A stretch of DNA of 64,000 nucleotides from Micromonospora siamensis (GCF_900090305.1 NZ_LT607751.1:3534001-3598000), one strand, 5' to 3'. Positions 8,695-17,888 are shown, counted from the first letter of the stretch. Notes: generated by a model from the sequence alone, not told the origin. A program made the numbers and translations.

Positions 8695-9933
8695 ATGGAG
8701 TCTTGGGCGGGTCACGAGGTGCCACGGCTGCCGGGTGAGGGCAGCACCCTGGGGTTGTACGACTCGGCGCGGCGGAGCGTCCAGCCCAGCCGCCCCGACG
8801 GCACGGCCGCCATGTACGTCTGCGGCATCACCCCGTACGACGCCACCCACCTCGGCCACGCCGCCACCATGATCACCTTCGACCTGGTGCAGCGGATGTG
8901 GCGCGACGCCGGCCTGACCGTCCGGTACGTGCAGAACGTCACCGACATCGACGACCCGCTGCTGGAGCGCGCGAACCGGGACGGCGAGGACTGGAAGGTC
9001 CTGGCCATGCGGGAGACCGCCCTGTTCCGGGAGGACATGGAGGCGCTGCGGATCATCCCGCCGGCGCACTACGTCGGCGCGGTGGAGTCCATCCCGGACA
9101 TCGCCGAGAAGGTCGAGGTGCTGCTCAAGGACGGTGCCGCGTACCGACTCGACGACGGCACCGGCGACGTCTACTTCGACATCAGCGCCGCCCCCCGGTT
9201 CGGCTACGAGTCCAACCTGTCCCGCGCCGAGATGCTGGAGATCTTCCCCGAGCGGGGCGGCGACCCGGACCGCGCCGGCAAGCGGGACCCGCTGGACCCG
9301 CTGCTGTGGCGCGGCGCCCGCGAGGATGAGCCCTCGTGGCCGGGTGGCGAGCTCGGCGCGGGCCGCCCCGGCTGGCACATCGAGTGCGCCGTCGTCGCGC
9401 TGAACCTGCTCGGCGACCGGATCGCCGTGCAAGGCGGCGGCAACGACCTGCTCTTCCCGCACCACGAGTGCTCCGCCGCGCACGCCGAGCGGCTCACCGG
9501 TCAGACGCCGTTCGCCGACCACTACGTGCACGCCGGCATGATCGGCCTGGCCGGCGAGAAGATGTCCAAGTCCAAGGGCAACCTGGTCTTCGTCTCCCGG
9601 CTGCGGGCCGACCACGTGGACCCGATGGCGGTCCGGCTGGCGCTGATCAGTGGGCACTACCGCGCCGACCGCTCCTGGACCGACGAGTTGCTGACCATCG
9701 CCGAGCAGCGGCTGGACCGCTGGCGGCGGGCCGCCGCGGCGCCCGCCGGGCCGTCCGGGGCCGAGCTGCTGGCCGGCGTACGCGCCCGGCTGGCCGACGA
9801 CCTGGACACCCCGGGTGCCCTGGCGGTGGCCGACGCCTGGGCCGACCGGGCGCTGGCCGGCGCCGCCGATGACACGGACGCACCGAAGCTCTTCGCCGAC
9901 ACCATCGACGCCCTTCTCGGCATCCGCCTGTAA
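8695..9933 (+). CDS. mshC: Cysteine:GlcN-Ins ligase MshC (mycothiol synthesis)
   Basis: This 412-residue cytosolic enzyme joins cysteine to 1-D-myo-inosityl 2-amino-2-deoxy-glucopyranoside using ATP, the penultimate step of mycothiol synthesis. It is a cysteinyl-tRNA synthetase paralogue: [16 protein letters not shown] holds the zinc Cys43 and the HIGH-type HLGH (52-55), [10 protein letters not shown] and HHECSAAH hold the remaining zinc ligands, and KMSKS is at 289-293. It lacks the anticodon-binding domain, as expected for MshC. Its length matches the family. Confidence 0.95.
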   Translation: MESWAGHEVPRLPGEGSTLGLYDSARRSVQPSRPDGTAAMYVCGITPYDATHLGHAATMITFDLVQRMWRDAGLTVRYVQNVTDIDDPLLERANRDGEDWKVLAMRETALFREDMEALRIIPPAHYVGAVESIPDIAEKVEVLLKDGAAYRLDDGTGDVYFDISAAPRFGYESNLSRAEMLEIFPERGGDPDRAGKRDPLDPLLWRGAREDEPSWPGGELGAGRPGWHIECAVVALNLLGDRIAVQGGGNDLLFPHHECSAAHAERLTGQTPFADHYVHAGMIGLAGEKMSKSKGNLVFVSRLRADHVDPMAVRLALISGHYRADRSWTDELLTIAEQRLDRWRRAAAAPAGPSGAELLAGVRARLADDLDTPGALAVADAWADRALAGAADDTDAPKLFADTIDALLGIRL

Positions 9934-10001
9934 GGAAGGCCCTGTCGGCGCGTCCGGTACGGCAGGGGGCCTCTTCTTGACGCTCCGCCCCCGGCGACGG
10001 C

Positions 10002-10029
10002 ACGCCCGGGCATTGACGTGCCCGGGCGT
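10002..10029. terminator. Hairpin after mshC
   Basis: An 11-bp perfect stem (ACGCCCGGGCA and its complement) closes a 6-nt loop between mshC (+) and the convergent GntR gene (-). Confidence 0.6.
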
Positions 10030-10129
10030 CAGCACGCCCTGGCAACGGCGCGGCGTGGCGTCGGCAGTGGCCGGGCGACGACCTGCCCTGGACGCGGGTG
10101 CCTCGGCCGTCGATGCCGGCCGAGCCGGT

Positions 10130-10921
10130 TCAGCCCAGGACGAGGCCCGGGTCCGGGTCCTGCTCGGGAACCGGTCCGGGGATCTTGTACTCCTCGGTGA
10201 GGGTGGTCATCGGCCCGGGCCAGGTGGCCTGGGCGACCTCGATCGGCTTGTGGTGGGCGTCGTAGGCGACGTGCAGCAGGTGCAGCACCGGCGTGTCCGG
10301 GCGGATCTGCAACGTCTCCGCCTCCTCCCGGCTGGGCTGCCGGGCGCTGATGGTGTCGGTCGCGGTGGCGTACCGGCGGCCGGTGGCCTCCTCGGCCTCC
10401 TGGTAGAGCGGTCGGCCGAACGCCTCCGCCCGTTCCAGGGAGGTGCCGGCGGTGTCGGCCGGCAGGAACCAGGAGGCGCCGACCTCGACCGGTGAGTCCT
10501 CGGTCCGCACCAGGTGCCGGCGGCAGAGCAGGTCGGTGCCGTCGGCGACGCCGAACGCGTCGGCGACCTCCGGCGGGGCGGGGGAGCGGCCCACCGAGAC
10601 CAGTTGCTGCCGGTACCGGGCGGCCAGGTCGGTGTGGTAGCCGCGGAAGCCGCCGTACCGTCCCCGGGAGAGCCGGTTGAGCCGCCGCCGGGTGCCCCGG
10701 ACGTACGTACCCGAGCCGGGCTTGGTGATCAGGATGCCCTCGACCCGCAGCTGGTCGACGGCGCGCTGCACCGTCTGCTTTGCGACGCCGAACATCTCGG
10801 CGATGGCCGGGATGGACGGCAGCCGCTCGCCCGGCGCCCAGTCGCCGCGGCGCACCTGGGCCTTGAGCTGCGCGGCGATCTGCCGGTGGGGGAACTCGGC
10901 GGCCCCCGGGTTGATCTGCAC
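10130..10921 (-). CDS. GntR-family regulator (HutC/UTRA type)
   Basis: This 263-residue regulator has an N-terminal winged helix (residues about 10-75, LPSIPAIAEMFGVAKQTVQRAVDQLR then ILITKPGSGTYVRG) and a C-terminal UTRA effector domain from about 95. Such proteins are usually repressors released by a small ligand. GTG 10921 is preceded by GAGGAGG. A CTAGG-type palindrome lies just upstream, suggesting autoregulation. No adjacent gene on the same strand reveals the ligand. Confidence 0.88.
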   Translation of the reverse strand: MQINPGAAEFPHRQIAAQLKAQVRRGDWAPGERLPSIPAIAEMFGVAKQTVQRAVDQLRVEGILITKPGSGTYVRGTRRRLNRLSRGRYGGFRGYHTDLAARYRQQLVSVGRSPAPPEVADAFGVADGTDLLCRRHLVRTEDSPVEVGASWFLPADTAGTSLERAEAFGRPLYQEAEEATGRRYATATDTISARQPSREEAETLQIRPDTPVLHLLHVAYDAHHKPIEVAQATWPGPMTTLTEEYKIPGPVPEQDPDPGLVLG

Positions 10922-10940
10922 GCCCGCCTCCTCAGAACAG

Positions 10941-10962
10941 CTAGGTTCCTAGGATGCCCTAG
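10941..10962. promoter_or_regulatory. Candidate GntR operator
   Basis: CTAGGTTCCTAG (10941-10952) is an exact 5-2-5 palindrome, overlapped by a further CCTAG repeat ending at 10962. It is 20 bp upstream of the GntR start and overlaps TANNNT-like boxes on the minus strand. Confidence 0.5.
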
Positions 10963-10995
10963 CGGCGGTGGCCGCGCCAGCTCGGACACGCAGAA

Positions 10996-11023
10996 GGCCC
11001 CGGACGTCGGAACGCCCGGGGCC
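10996..11023 (-). terminator. Hairpin after PAC2 gene
   Basis: An 8-bp stem (GGCCCCGG/CCGGGGCC) lies 13 bp after the PAC2 stop on the minus strand, followed by a CTTCT stretch. Confidence 0.6.
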
Positions 11024-11035
11024 CTGAGTGCTCTT

Positions 11036-11905
11036 CTACCAGGAGCCGGCGGTGGGGCCGGCGGAGCCGCCCCGACGGCGCAGGTACTTCTCGAACTCCT
11101 GGGCGATCTCGTCCCCGGTCAACGGGGTGATGCCGGCGTCGCCGACCCGCTCCTCCAGCTCGCGCACGTACTCACCCAGCTCGGCGTCCTGCTCGGCGGC
11201 GCTGCGTACCCGCTGCTCCCACTCGGCGGCCTCCTCGGCCAGGTCGGCCATCGGCACCGGCAGGTCGAGCACCTCCTCGACCCGGTGCAGCAGGGCCAGG
11301 GTCGCCTTCGGGCAGGGCGGATTGTTGGCGTAGTGCGGCACGTGCACCCAGAAGGAGACGGCGTCGACCTCGGCCCGGGTGCAGGCGTCGTGCAGCACCC
11401 CGACGATGCCGGTCGGCCCGTCGTAGCGGGTGGGGGTGAGCTGGTAGCGGCGGGCGGACTCGGCGTCCGAGGCGCTGCCGGTGATCGGCAGGGGGCGGGT
11501 GTACGGCACGTCGGCCAGCAGCGCGCCGAGCAGCACCACCCGTTCGACCTCCAGGCTGTGGCAGATCTCCAGCACCTGCTCGCAGAAGGTGCGCCAGCGC
11601 ATGCTCGGCTCGATGCCCCGGATCAGCACCACGTCCCGCTCGGTGCCCTCGGGGCTGGCCACCATGAACCGGGTCGTCGGCCACTCCACCCGCCGGGTCT
11701 CGCCCTCGGCCATCGTGATCGTCGGCCGGCTGACCTGGAAGTCGTAGAAGTCCTCCGGGTCCAGCTCGGTCACCTGGCGGGCCTGCCAGACCTGCTCCAG
11801 GTGCTCGACCGCGGCGGTGGAGGCGTCCGCGGCGTCGTTCCAACCCTCGAAGGCCGCGATCGCCACCGGGGACCGCAGCACCGGCAGTCCGTCGAACTCG
11901 GTCAC
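11036..11905 (-). CDS. PAC2 family protein
   Basis: This 289-residue protein belongs to the PAC2 family, named after the yeast proteasome assembly chaperone 2 and archaeal relatives. The N-terminal VAIAAFEGWNDAADAS segment and the central HVPHYANNPPCPKATLALL segment are the conserved blocks. A role in proteasome assembly in bacteria is not established, although this genome does encode a proteasome. Its GTG overlaps the stop of a 19-codon leader ORF by 4 bp. The orthologue (SCO1662) is near mshC in Streptomyces too. Confidence 0.85.
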   Translation of the reverse strand: MTEFDGLPVLRSPVAIAAFEGWNDAADASTAAVEHLEQVWQARQVTELDPEDFYDFQVSRPTITMAEGETRRVEWPTTRFMVASPEGTERDVVLIRGIEPSMRWRTFCEQVLEICHSLEVERVVLLGALLADVPYTRPLPITGSASDAESARRYQLTPTRYDGPTGIVGVLHDACTRAEVDAVSFWVHVPHYANNPPCPKATLALLHRVEEVLDLPVPMADLAEEAAEWEQRVRSAAEQDAELGEYVRELEERVGDAGITPLTGDEIAQEFEKYLRRRGGSAGPTAGSW

Positions 11906-11961
11906 GCCGTCACCCCGCCCTGCTCGTCGGCCCGGACGATGGCGTCCTTGTTGTCCTTCAC
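11902..11961 (-). CDS. 19-codon leader ORF upstream of PAC2 gene
   Basis: GTG at 11961 opens a 19-residue peptide (MKDNKDAIVRADEQGGVTA) whose TGA overlaps the PAC2 GTG as GTGA. A TAGGCT box at 11969-11974 ends 7 nt before this GTG, so the message would begin at the small ORF and PAC2 translation would depend on it. The peptide is hydrophilic, with no Cys, Trp or run of one amino acid. It could instead be a non-functional upstream start. Confidence 0.5.
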   Translation of the reverse strand: MKDNKDAIVRADEQGGVTA

Positions 11962-11968
11962 GTCCGTC

Positions 11969-11974
11969 AGCCTA
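11969..11974 (-). promoter_or_regulatory. -10 box of leader ORF/PAC2 operon
   Basis: TAGGCT on the minus strand, 7 nt before GTG 11961. Confidence 0.5.
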
Positions 11975-12129
11975 CGTGCCGGCGCGGTGGCCGGCCCGTC
12001 GGCCGCGCCGGTCACCCGCCGCGCGGGCGCCGGACCCAGCCGGCGAATCGGACGAACGGGACGCGGTGATCCGGCTGACAGTATGTGGGAAGCCGCAGCG
12101 TGGCGCGGCGGGGGCGGAGGTGGGCGCAC

Positions 12130-12135
12130 TAACCT
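12130..12135 (+). promoter_or_regulatory. -10 box of metH
   Basis: TAACCT ends 6 nt before ATG 12142. No room or sequence for a B12 riboswitch exists in this short leader. Confidence 0.5.
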
Positions 12136-12141
12136 GGCGGG

Positions 12142-15100
12142 ATGCGGGCTTCGTTGCTGGATGTGCTGTCAGACCGGATCCTCATCGCCGACGGGGCGAT
12201 GGGCACCATGCTGCATGCCGCCGACCTGACCCTGGACGACTTCGAGGGTCTCGAGGGCTGCGTCGAGATCCTCAACGTCTCCCGTCCCGACGTCGTCCGG
12301 GGCGTGCACGAGGCCTACCTGGCCGCGGGGGCGGACTGCATCGAGACCAACACCTTCGGCACCAACCTGCCCAATCTCGGCGAGTACGGCATCCCCGGCC
12401 GGATCCGGGAGCTGGCGCAGGCGGGCGCGCGGATCGCCCGGGAGGCCGCCGACGCGTACGCCACGGCGGAGCGGCCCCGGTTCGTGCTCGGCTCGATCGG
12501 CCCGGGCACCAAGCTGCCCACGCTGGGCCACGCGTCGTACGCCGCGCTGCGCGACGCGTACCAGGAGAACGCGGCCGGCCTGATCGCCGGCGGCGCCGAC
12601 GCGCTGATCGTCGAGACGTCGCAGGACCTGCTCCAGGTCAAGGCCGCGGTGGTCGGGTCGAAGCGGGCGATGGCCGAGCTGGGTCGGGACGTGCCGATCA
12701 TCTGTCAGGTGGCGGTGGAGACCACCGGCACCATGCTGCTGGGCAGCGAGATCGGCGCCGCGCTGACCGCGATCGAGCCGCTCGGGGTGGACCTGATCGG
12801 GTTGAACTGCTCCACCGGCCCGGCCGAGATGGGCGAGCACCTGCGCTACCTGTCCCAGCACGCGCGCATCCCGGTGTCGGTGATGCCGAACGCCGGCCTG
12901 CCGGTGCTGACCGCCGACGGGGCGTACTTCCCGCTGACCCCGGTGGAGTTGGCGGACGCCCTGGAACGCTTCGTCACCGACTACGGAGTGGCGCTGGTCG
13001 GCGGCTGCTGTGGCACCACCCCGGAGCACATCCGGGTGCTGGCCGAACGGCTGCACGGCACCACCCCGGTGGCCCGTGAGCCGCAGCCCGAGGCCGGTGT
13101 CTCCTCGATCTACCACCACGTGCCGTTCGCCCAGGACGCCAGCGTGCTGATGGTGGGGGAGCGGACCAACGCCAACGGTTCCAAGGCGTTCCGCGAGGCG
13201 ATGCTCGCCGCCGACTGGCAGGCCTGCGTGGAGATCGCCCGCAGCCAGGCCCGGGACGGCTCGCACCTGCTGGACCTCTGCGTGGACTACGTCGGCCGGG
13301 ACGGCACGACGGACATGCGGGAGCTGGCCGGTCGGTTCGCCACCGCCTCCACCCTGCCGATCATGCTGGACTCCACCGAGCCGGCGGTGGTCGAGGCCGG
13401 GCTGGAGATGCTCGGCGGCCGGTGCGTGGTCAACTCGGTGAACTTCGAGGACGGCGACGGCCCGCAGTCCCGCTACGCCCGGGTGATGCCGGTCGTCAAG
13501 GAGCACGGCGCCGCCGTGGTGGCGCTGCTGATCGACGAGGAGGGCCAGGCCCGCACCAGGGACTGGAAGGTCCGGGTCGCCGGCCGGCTGATCGACGACC
13601 TGACCGGCCGGTGGGGGCTGCGCCGAGAGGACATCCTCATCGACGCGTTGACCTTCCCGATCGCCACCGGCCAGGAGGAGACCCGCCGGGACGGCATCGA
13701 GACCATCGAGGCGATCCGGGAGATCGCCACCCGCTGGCCGGGGGTCAACTTCACGCTGGGCATCTCGAACATCTCGTTCGGCCTCAACCCGGCCGCCCGG
13801 CAGGTGCTCAACTCGGTCTTCCTGCACGAGTGCGTGCAGGCCGGCCTCACCTCGGCCATCGTGCACGCCAGCAAGATCCTGCCGATGGCGAAGATCCCCG
13901 ACGAGCAGCGGGAGATCGCCCTGGACCTGGTCTACGACCGGCGCCGCGAGGGGTACGACCCGGTGCAGCGGTTCATCGAGGTCTTCGAGGGCGTGGACGC
14001 GGCGTCGGCCCGGGCCACCCGGGCGGAGGAGCTGGCGGCGCTGCCGCTGGACGAGCGGCTCAAGCGCCGGATCATCGACGGCGAGCGCAACGGCCTGGAG
14101 GCCGACCTGGACACCGCGATGGCCGGTGGCCGGGCGCCGCTGTCCATCATCAACGACATCCTGCTGGACGGGATGAAGGTCGTCGGTGAGCTGTTCGGCT
14201 CCGGGCAGATGCAGCTGCCGTTCGTGCTCCAGTCCGCCGAGGTGATGAAGACCGCGGTGGCGTACCTGGAACCGCACATGGAGACCGCCGAGGACGGCGG
14301 CAAGGGCCGGATCGTGCTCGCCACGGTCAAGGGCGACGTGCACGACATCGGCAAGAACCTGGTCGACATCATCCTGTCGAACAACGGCTACGAGGTCGTC
14401 AACATCGGCATCAAGCAGCCGATCAACGCGATCCTGGACGCCGCGGAGGAACACCGGGCCGACGCCATCGGCATGTCCGGGCTGCTGGTCAAGAGCACCG
14501 TCATCATGAAGGAGAACCTGGCCGAGATGGCGTCGCGCGGGGTCGCGGAGCGCTGGCCGGTCCTGCTCGGTGGGGCGGCGCTCACCCGCGCGTACGTCGA
14601 GGACGACCTGCGGTCGATGTTCCCCGGCCAGGTGCACTACGCCCGCGACGCGTTCGAGGGGCTGTCCCTGATGGACCGGGTGATGGCGGCGAAGCGCGGC
14701 GGCGTACCCCTGGTGGACCCGGAGCGGGAGGCGGCCCTGGCGGCCCGGCGGGCCCGGCGGGAGAAGCAGCGGGCGATGGTCAGCGAGGCGCTGCCCGAGC
14801 TGCACGACGCCTCGGTCCGCTCCGACGTGGCCGTCGACGTGGCGGTGCCGAAGCCGCCGTTCTTCGGCACCCGGGTGGTCAAGGGCGTCCCGCTGGCCGA
14901 CTACGCGGCGCTGCTGGACGAGCGGGCCACCTTCCTCGGCCAGTGGGGGCTGCGCGGCTCGCGCGGCGGCCAGGGCCCGTCGTACGAGGAGCTGGTGGAG
15001 ACCGAGGGCCGGCCGCGGCTGCGCTACTGGCTGGACCGGCTCACCGCCGACCAGGTCCTCGAGGCCGCCGTGGTGTACGGCTACTTCCCCGCGTACGCCG

Positions 15101-15657
15101 AGGGCAACGACCTGGTGGTGCTGGACGAGAACGGGCACGCCGAGCGGGCCCGGTTCTCCTTCCCCCGGCAGCGGCAGGAGCGGCGGCTCTGCCTGGCCGA
15201 CTTCTTCCGCCCCAAGGGTGACGAGCTGGACGTGGTGGCGTTGCAGCTGGTCACCGTGGGGCAGCCGATCAGCGACTACACCGCCAAGATGTTCGCCGCG
15301 AACGAATACCGCGACTACCTGGAGGTGCACGGCCTGTCCGTGCAGCTCACCGAGGCCCTCGCCGAGTACTGGCACCGGCGGATCCGCACCGAGCTGACCC
15401 TGCCCGGCGGCGGCACCGTGGCCGGCGACGACCCGGCTGACCTGGCCGGGCTGCTGCGCAACGACTACCGCGGCTGCCGGTACGCGTTCGGCTATCCGGC
15501 CTGCCCGGAGCTGGAGGACCGGGCGAAGATCGTGGAGCTGTTGGGGGCGGAACGGATCGGGGTGCAGCTGTCGGAGGAGTTCCAGCTGGTGCCGGAGCAG
15601 GCGACCGACGCCATCGTGGTGCACCACCCGGAGGCGAACTACTTCAACGCCAAGTGA
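12142..15657 (+). CDS. metH: Cobalamin-dependent methionine synthase
   Basis: This 1171-residue cytosolic enzyme transfers the methyl group of 5-methyltetrahydrofolate to homocysteine via methylcobalamin. Domain 1 (about 1-310) binds homocysteine through zinc ligands Cys223 and Cys289-Cys290 (GGCCGTTPEH). Domain 2 (about 320-590) is the pterin barrel. Domain 3 (about 625-880) binds cobalamin, with lower ligand His734 in GDVHDIGKN. Domain 4 (about 900-1171) is the reactivation domain, with an AdoMet-binding-like GCRYAFGYPACPEL motif. All catalytic parts are present and the length is normal. Confidence 0.96.
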   Translation: MRASLLDVLSDRILIADGAMGTMLHAADLTLDDFEGLEGCVEILNVSRPDVVRGVHEAYLAAGADCIETNTFGTNLPNLGEYGIPGRIRELAQAGARIAREAADAYATAERPRFVLGSIGPGTKLPTLGHASYAALRDAYQENAAGLIAGGADALIVETSQDLLQVKAAVVGSKRAMAELGRDVPIICQVAVETTGTMLLGSEIGAALTAIEPLGVDLIGLNCSTGPAEMGEHLRYLSQHARIPVSVMPNAGLPVLTADGAYFPLTPVELADALERFVTDYGVALVGGCCGTTPEHIRVLAERLHGTTPVAREPQPEAGVSSIYHHVPFAQDASVLMVGERTNANGSKAFREAMLAADWQACVEIARSQARDGSHLLDLCVDYVGRDGTTDMRELAGRFATASTLPIMLDSTEPAVVEAGLEMLGGRCVVNSVNFEDGDGPQSRYARVMPVVKEHGAAVVALLIDEEGQARTRDWKVRVAGRLIDDLTGRWGLRREDILIDALTFPIATGQEETRRDGIETIEAIREIATRWPGVNFTLGISNISFGLNPAARQVLNSVFLHECVQAGLTSAIVHASKILPMAKIPDEQREIALDLVYDRRREGYDPVQRFIEVFEGVDAASARATRAEELAALPLDERLKRRIIDGERNGLEADLDTAMAGGRAPLSIINDILLDGMKVVGELFGSGQMQLPFVLQSAEVMKTAVAYLEPHMETAEDGGKGRIVLATVKGDVHDIGKNLVDIILSNNGYEVVNIGIKQPINAILDAAEEHRADAIGMSGLLVKSTVIMKENLAEMASRGVAERWPVLLGGAALTRAYVEDDLRSMFPGQVHYARDAFEGLSLMDRVMAAKRGGVPLVDPEREAALAARRARREKQRAMVSEALPELHDASVRSDVAVDVAVPKPPFFGTRVVKGVPLADYAALLDERATFLGQWGLRGSRGGQGPSYEELVETEGRPRLRYWLDRLTADQVLEAAVVYGYFPAYAEGNDLVVLDENGHAERARFSFPRQRQERRLCLADFFRPKGDELDVVALQLVTVGQPISDYTAKMFAANEYRDYLEVHGLSVQLTEALAEYWHRRIRTELTLPGGGTVAGDDPADLAGLLRNDYRGCRYAFGYPACPELEDRAKIVELLGAERIGVQLSEEFQLVPEQATDAIVVHHPEANYFNAK

Positions 15658-15662
15658 TCGCG

Positions 15663-15694
15663 GCAGGCGCTCTGGAGCGTTGTGGAGCGCCTGC
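15663..15694. terminator. Hairpin after metH
   Basis: A 10-bp perfect stem GCAGGCGCTC/GAGCGCCTGC with a 12-nt loop lies between metH and the convergent phosphotransferase gene. Confidence 0.65.
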
Positions 15695-15714
15695 GACGAC
15701 CCCGACCTCCATGA

Positions 15715-16539
15715 TCATGCCCTCGCCAGCCCGATCAGTGCCCCATCGAGGCGCGGCGCGAGGGAATGCAGCCAGCGCAGCTCCCGCGCATGGTGCTCAA
15801 GGGCGTCGGCGGCCTCCGCGGCGGACACCGGCGCGTACTTGATCCGTTCGGCCGCGAGCAACCTGCAACGCTGCAGGGCGGGCAGGATCGCGCGCCGATC
15901 GCTCAGGCCGTAGGCGTCCACGAAGATCCGGAGCCGCGCTGCCACGTCGGGAACGGGGTCGAACCCCGCCTCGTGGAGTTGCTCGGGTGGGGCGAGGGGG
16001 ACGAACTCCCACGCCGCCGCGGCCAGTTCGACGACGGGGACGATCGGACCGGCGGCGTCCCAGTCGATGAACGCCACCGGCACGCCGTGCCGGTAGACGG
16101 TGTTCCACGGGCCGAGGTCACCGTGCGAGACGATCTCACCCGTGCGCAGCGGACGCGGATCGAAGCGGAATTCCACGTCGCGGGGCCGGTAGCCACGTGC
16201 GGCGTCGTGCAGCTGTCGTACCAGCCTGGCCGCGGCGACCAGGGCCGCCTCTGAACGGGCGTACGGGGGGAGCCGGTGCCCCCGTCCGGGCTGCCACTGC
16301 GGATCCGCCGGTACCTCGCCGTCGATGTAGGTGAGGACCTCCCGCTCTCCCTCGGTGCCGAGGAAACGAGGCGCGCCGGAGAACGTCGCGGTTTCCAAGT
16401 GGAGCAGATAATCGTGCACTGCGCCGGACCACGCGCCCATCGGCCGCAGAAGTTGTCCGCCGCGCCGGGTGATGCCCTGCGTCATCCGCCCGCCGGGAAG
16501 CGGAATCTCTCCGGCACGGGTGAACTGTCCCTGACTCAC
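15715..16539 (-). CDS. Aminoglycoside phosphotransferase-like kinase
   Basis: This 274-residue protein has the APH/choline kinase fold. It carries the catalytic loop VSHGDLGPWNTVY (Asp base and Asn metal ligand) and the metal-binding AFIDWDAAGP. The N-terminal half holds the nucleotide lobe (FLGTEGEREVLTYIDG). Members phosphorylate antibiotics, choline, amino sugars or other metabolites, and the substrate is not predictable. GTG is the start. It stands alone on the minus strand, convergent with metH. Confidence 0.85.
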   Translation of the reverse strand: MSQGQFTRAGEIPLPGGRMTQGITRRGGQLLRPMGAWSGAVHDYLLHLETATFSGAPRFLGTEGEREVLTYIDGEVPADPQWQPGRGHRLPPYARSEAALVAAARLVRQLHDAARGYRPRDVEFRFDPRPLRTGEIVSHGDLGPWNTVYRHGVPVAFIDWDAAGPIVPVVELAAAAWEFVPLAPPEQLHEAGFDPVPDVAARLRIFVDAYGLSDRRAILPALQRCRLLAAERIKYAPVSAAEAADALEHHARELRWLHSLAPRLDGALIGLARA

Positions 16540-16639
16540 GCAGCAAGTATCGGTCGATGTCGGTCGTTCGCACCCGGCGTCAGTTGCCAGCCGATCAGGG
16601 CGTGGGTCGGCGTCCCCTCTGGCATCCCACGTGGGGCGA

Positions 16640-17068
16640 TCACGTCGGTACGGCTGTCACCGCAATGGTGGAACGCGCCCGTCTTGCGATGGCGACCACG
16701 GCGGCGAGGGTGATCGGCACGAGGGTCACATGGCAGAGGGCCAGGGTCACCTTGCTCATGGTGTCGAAGTCCGTCGGCAGGGTCATCAGGACGATGGTGC
16801 CCACCGCCAGCACCGGCCCCACGACCAGGGCGGCCCGGGCGATCCAGGCGGTGACCGGTGCCAGTAAGGCGACGACGCTCAGGCCGACGAGCAGCGGTAT
16901 CGCGCTGAAACCGGCGACGGTGACCGCATCGACCTCGGCCGGCCCGGTGGGCGAGGTGAACCGGAAGGTGCCTCCGGCTGCTCGACCGAGGCCGTAGAGC
17001 GCCAGGTTGACCAGCGCGGCGGTGACGGCGGCGAGTGCGACGACTGCCGTCCGTGGGAGTCTAGACAT
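16640..17068 (-). CDS. DUF6069-like four-helix membrane protein
   Basis: This 142-residue protein has four predicted membrane helices (about residues 9-30, 52-75, 80-102, 108-130) and resembles DUF6069. The ATG at 17068 overlaps the end of the SRPBCC gene by 8 bp (ATGTCTAG), so it is the third, coupled gene of the ArsR operon. A frame open further upstream is not used, because the family begins at this Met. The function is unknown. Confidence 0.75.
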   Translation of the reverse strand: MSRLPRTAVVALAAVTAALVNLALYGLGRAAGGTFRFTSPTGPAEVDAVTVAGFSAIPLLVGLSVVALLAPVTAWIARAALVVGPVLAVGTIVLMTLPTDFDTMSKVTLALCHVTLVPITLAAVVAIARRARSTIAVTAVPT

Positions 17069-17528
17069 GGGCCGGCTCCGTCCCGGTTTGACGGGCCAGG
17101 AACGCCGTGATGCGGGCGAAGGCGCCCGCCCACACCTCGCCGACGAAGAAGTCCCGGACCTCGGCGGCCGGGAAGCCACTCTGGACGACGGTCATCAGGG
17201 TGCCGCCGTCCTTCTCCTCGAAGGTGACCTCGATGCGGGTCGTCATGGTCATGCCGTCGGGGCTGGCTCCCGTGGACTCGGTGACCAGCCGGTGGGGGCG
17301 GTCGATCTCGACGAATGTCTGTGTCTCCCGGAACAGCATGTCCCGGCTGGGCCCCCACACCGCGGTCTGCTGGCCGCCGACGCGCAGATCCACCTCGATC
17401 TCGACGATGCCGGGTTGCTCGTCGAGGATGGTGAACCAGATCTTCTGCTTCTCCGCGTCCGTGTACGCGTCGAAGACCTCTTCCGGCGTCGCGGCGAGTT
17501 GCCGCGACACGCGCAGGTCGAGCGTCAT
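17061..17528 (-). CDS. SRPBCC/AHSA1-domain protein
   Basis: This 155-residue protein has the START-like AHSA1 fold: the N-terminal VSRQLAATPEEVFDAYTDAEKQKIWF segment, the central beta strands VEIEVDLRVGGQ and the C-terminal helix GEVWAGAFARITAFLARQ. Such proteins bind hydrophobic ligands or act as co-chaperone-like modules. They are very often encoded next to ArsR-type regulators, as here. Its ATG overlaps the ArsR stop by 4 bp (ATGA). Confidence 0.85.
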   Translation of the reverse strand: MTLDLRVSRQLAATPEEVFDAYTDAEKQKIWFTILDEQPGIVEIEVDLRVGGQQTAVWGPSRDMLFRETQTFVEIDRPHRLVTESTGASPDGMTMTTRIEVTFEEKDGGTLMTVVQSGFPAAEVRDFFVGEVWAGAFARITAFLARQTGTEPAHV

Positions 17529-17869
17529 GAATCCTCTCCCTCCGGGTTGGACTGCATGGTGAAGTAGACGTCGAGACCGTCGAGACGGCGGGCCCAGAGT
17601 CGCTGGTAGAAGCCCATCCAGCCCATCACCTCATCCAGTGGTGCGGGACTGAGGCGGCACCGGCGTGACCGTCCGATCTTCTCGGTGACGACGAGCCCGG
17701 CGTCCTGGAGCACCTGGACGTGCTTCTTCATGCCGGTCAGGCTCATCCCGGTCGGACCGGCGAGATCACCGATCGTGGCCGGGCCCGAACCGAGTCGGAT
17801 CAGAACGCTTCGGCGGGTCGGATCGGCCAGGGCGCTGAACACCCTGTCCAACACGTGTTGATGAACCAT
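17525..17869 (-). CDS. ArsR-family winged-helix regulator
   Basis: This 114-residue regulator has the ArsR winged helix: FSALADPTRRSVLIRLG, then the recognition helix in GMSLTGMKKHVQVLQDAGLV and the wing VTEKIGRSRRCRLS. No metal-binding Cys cluster is present, so it is of the non-metal group that pairs with SRPBCC proteins. ATG 17869 is preferred because AAGGTGA lies 6 nt upstream; GTG 17878 would overlap that site. A perfect palindrome lies 20 bp upstream. Confidence 0.85.
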   Translation of the reverse strand: MVHQHVLDRVFSALADPTRRSVLIRLGSGPATIGDLAGPTGMSLTGMKKHVQVLQDAGLVVTEKIGRSRRCRLSPAPLDEVMGWMGFYQRLWARRLDGLDVYFTMQSNPEGEDS

Positions 17870-17888
17870 GCGGTTCACCTTAATAAAC

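Noticed and set aside
11975..12141. Cobalamin riboswitch upstream of metH
   Set aside because: The region is short, lacks a B12-box-like sequence, and metH appears leaderless.
12169..15627. A 1152-residue open frame opposite metH
   Set aside because: It is Val/Leu/Gly/His/Arg-rich with no domain pattern, as expected for the antisense of a GC-rich gene; metH is complete on the plus strand.
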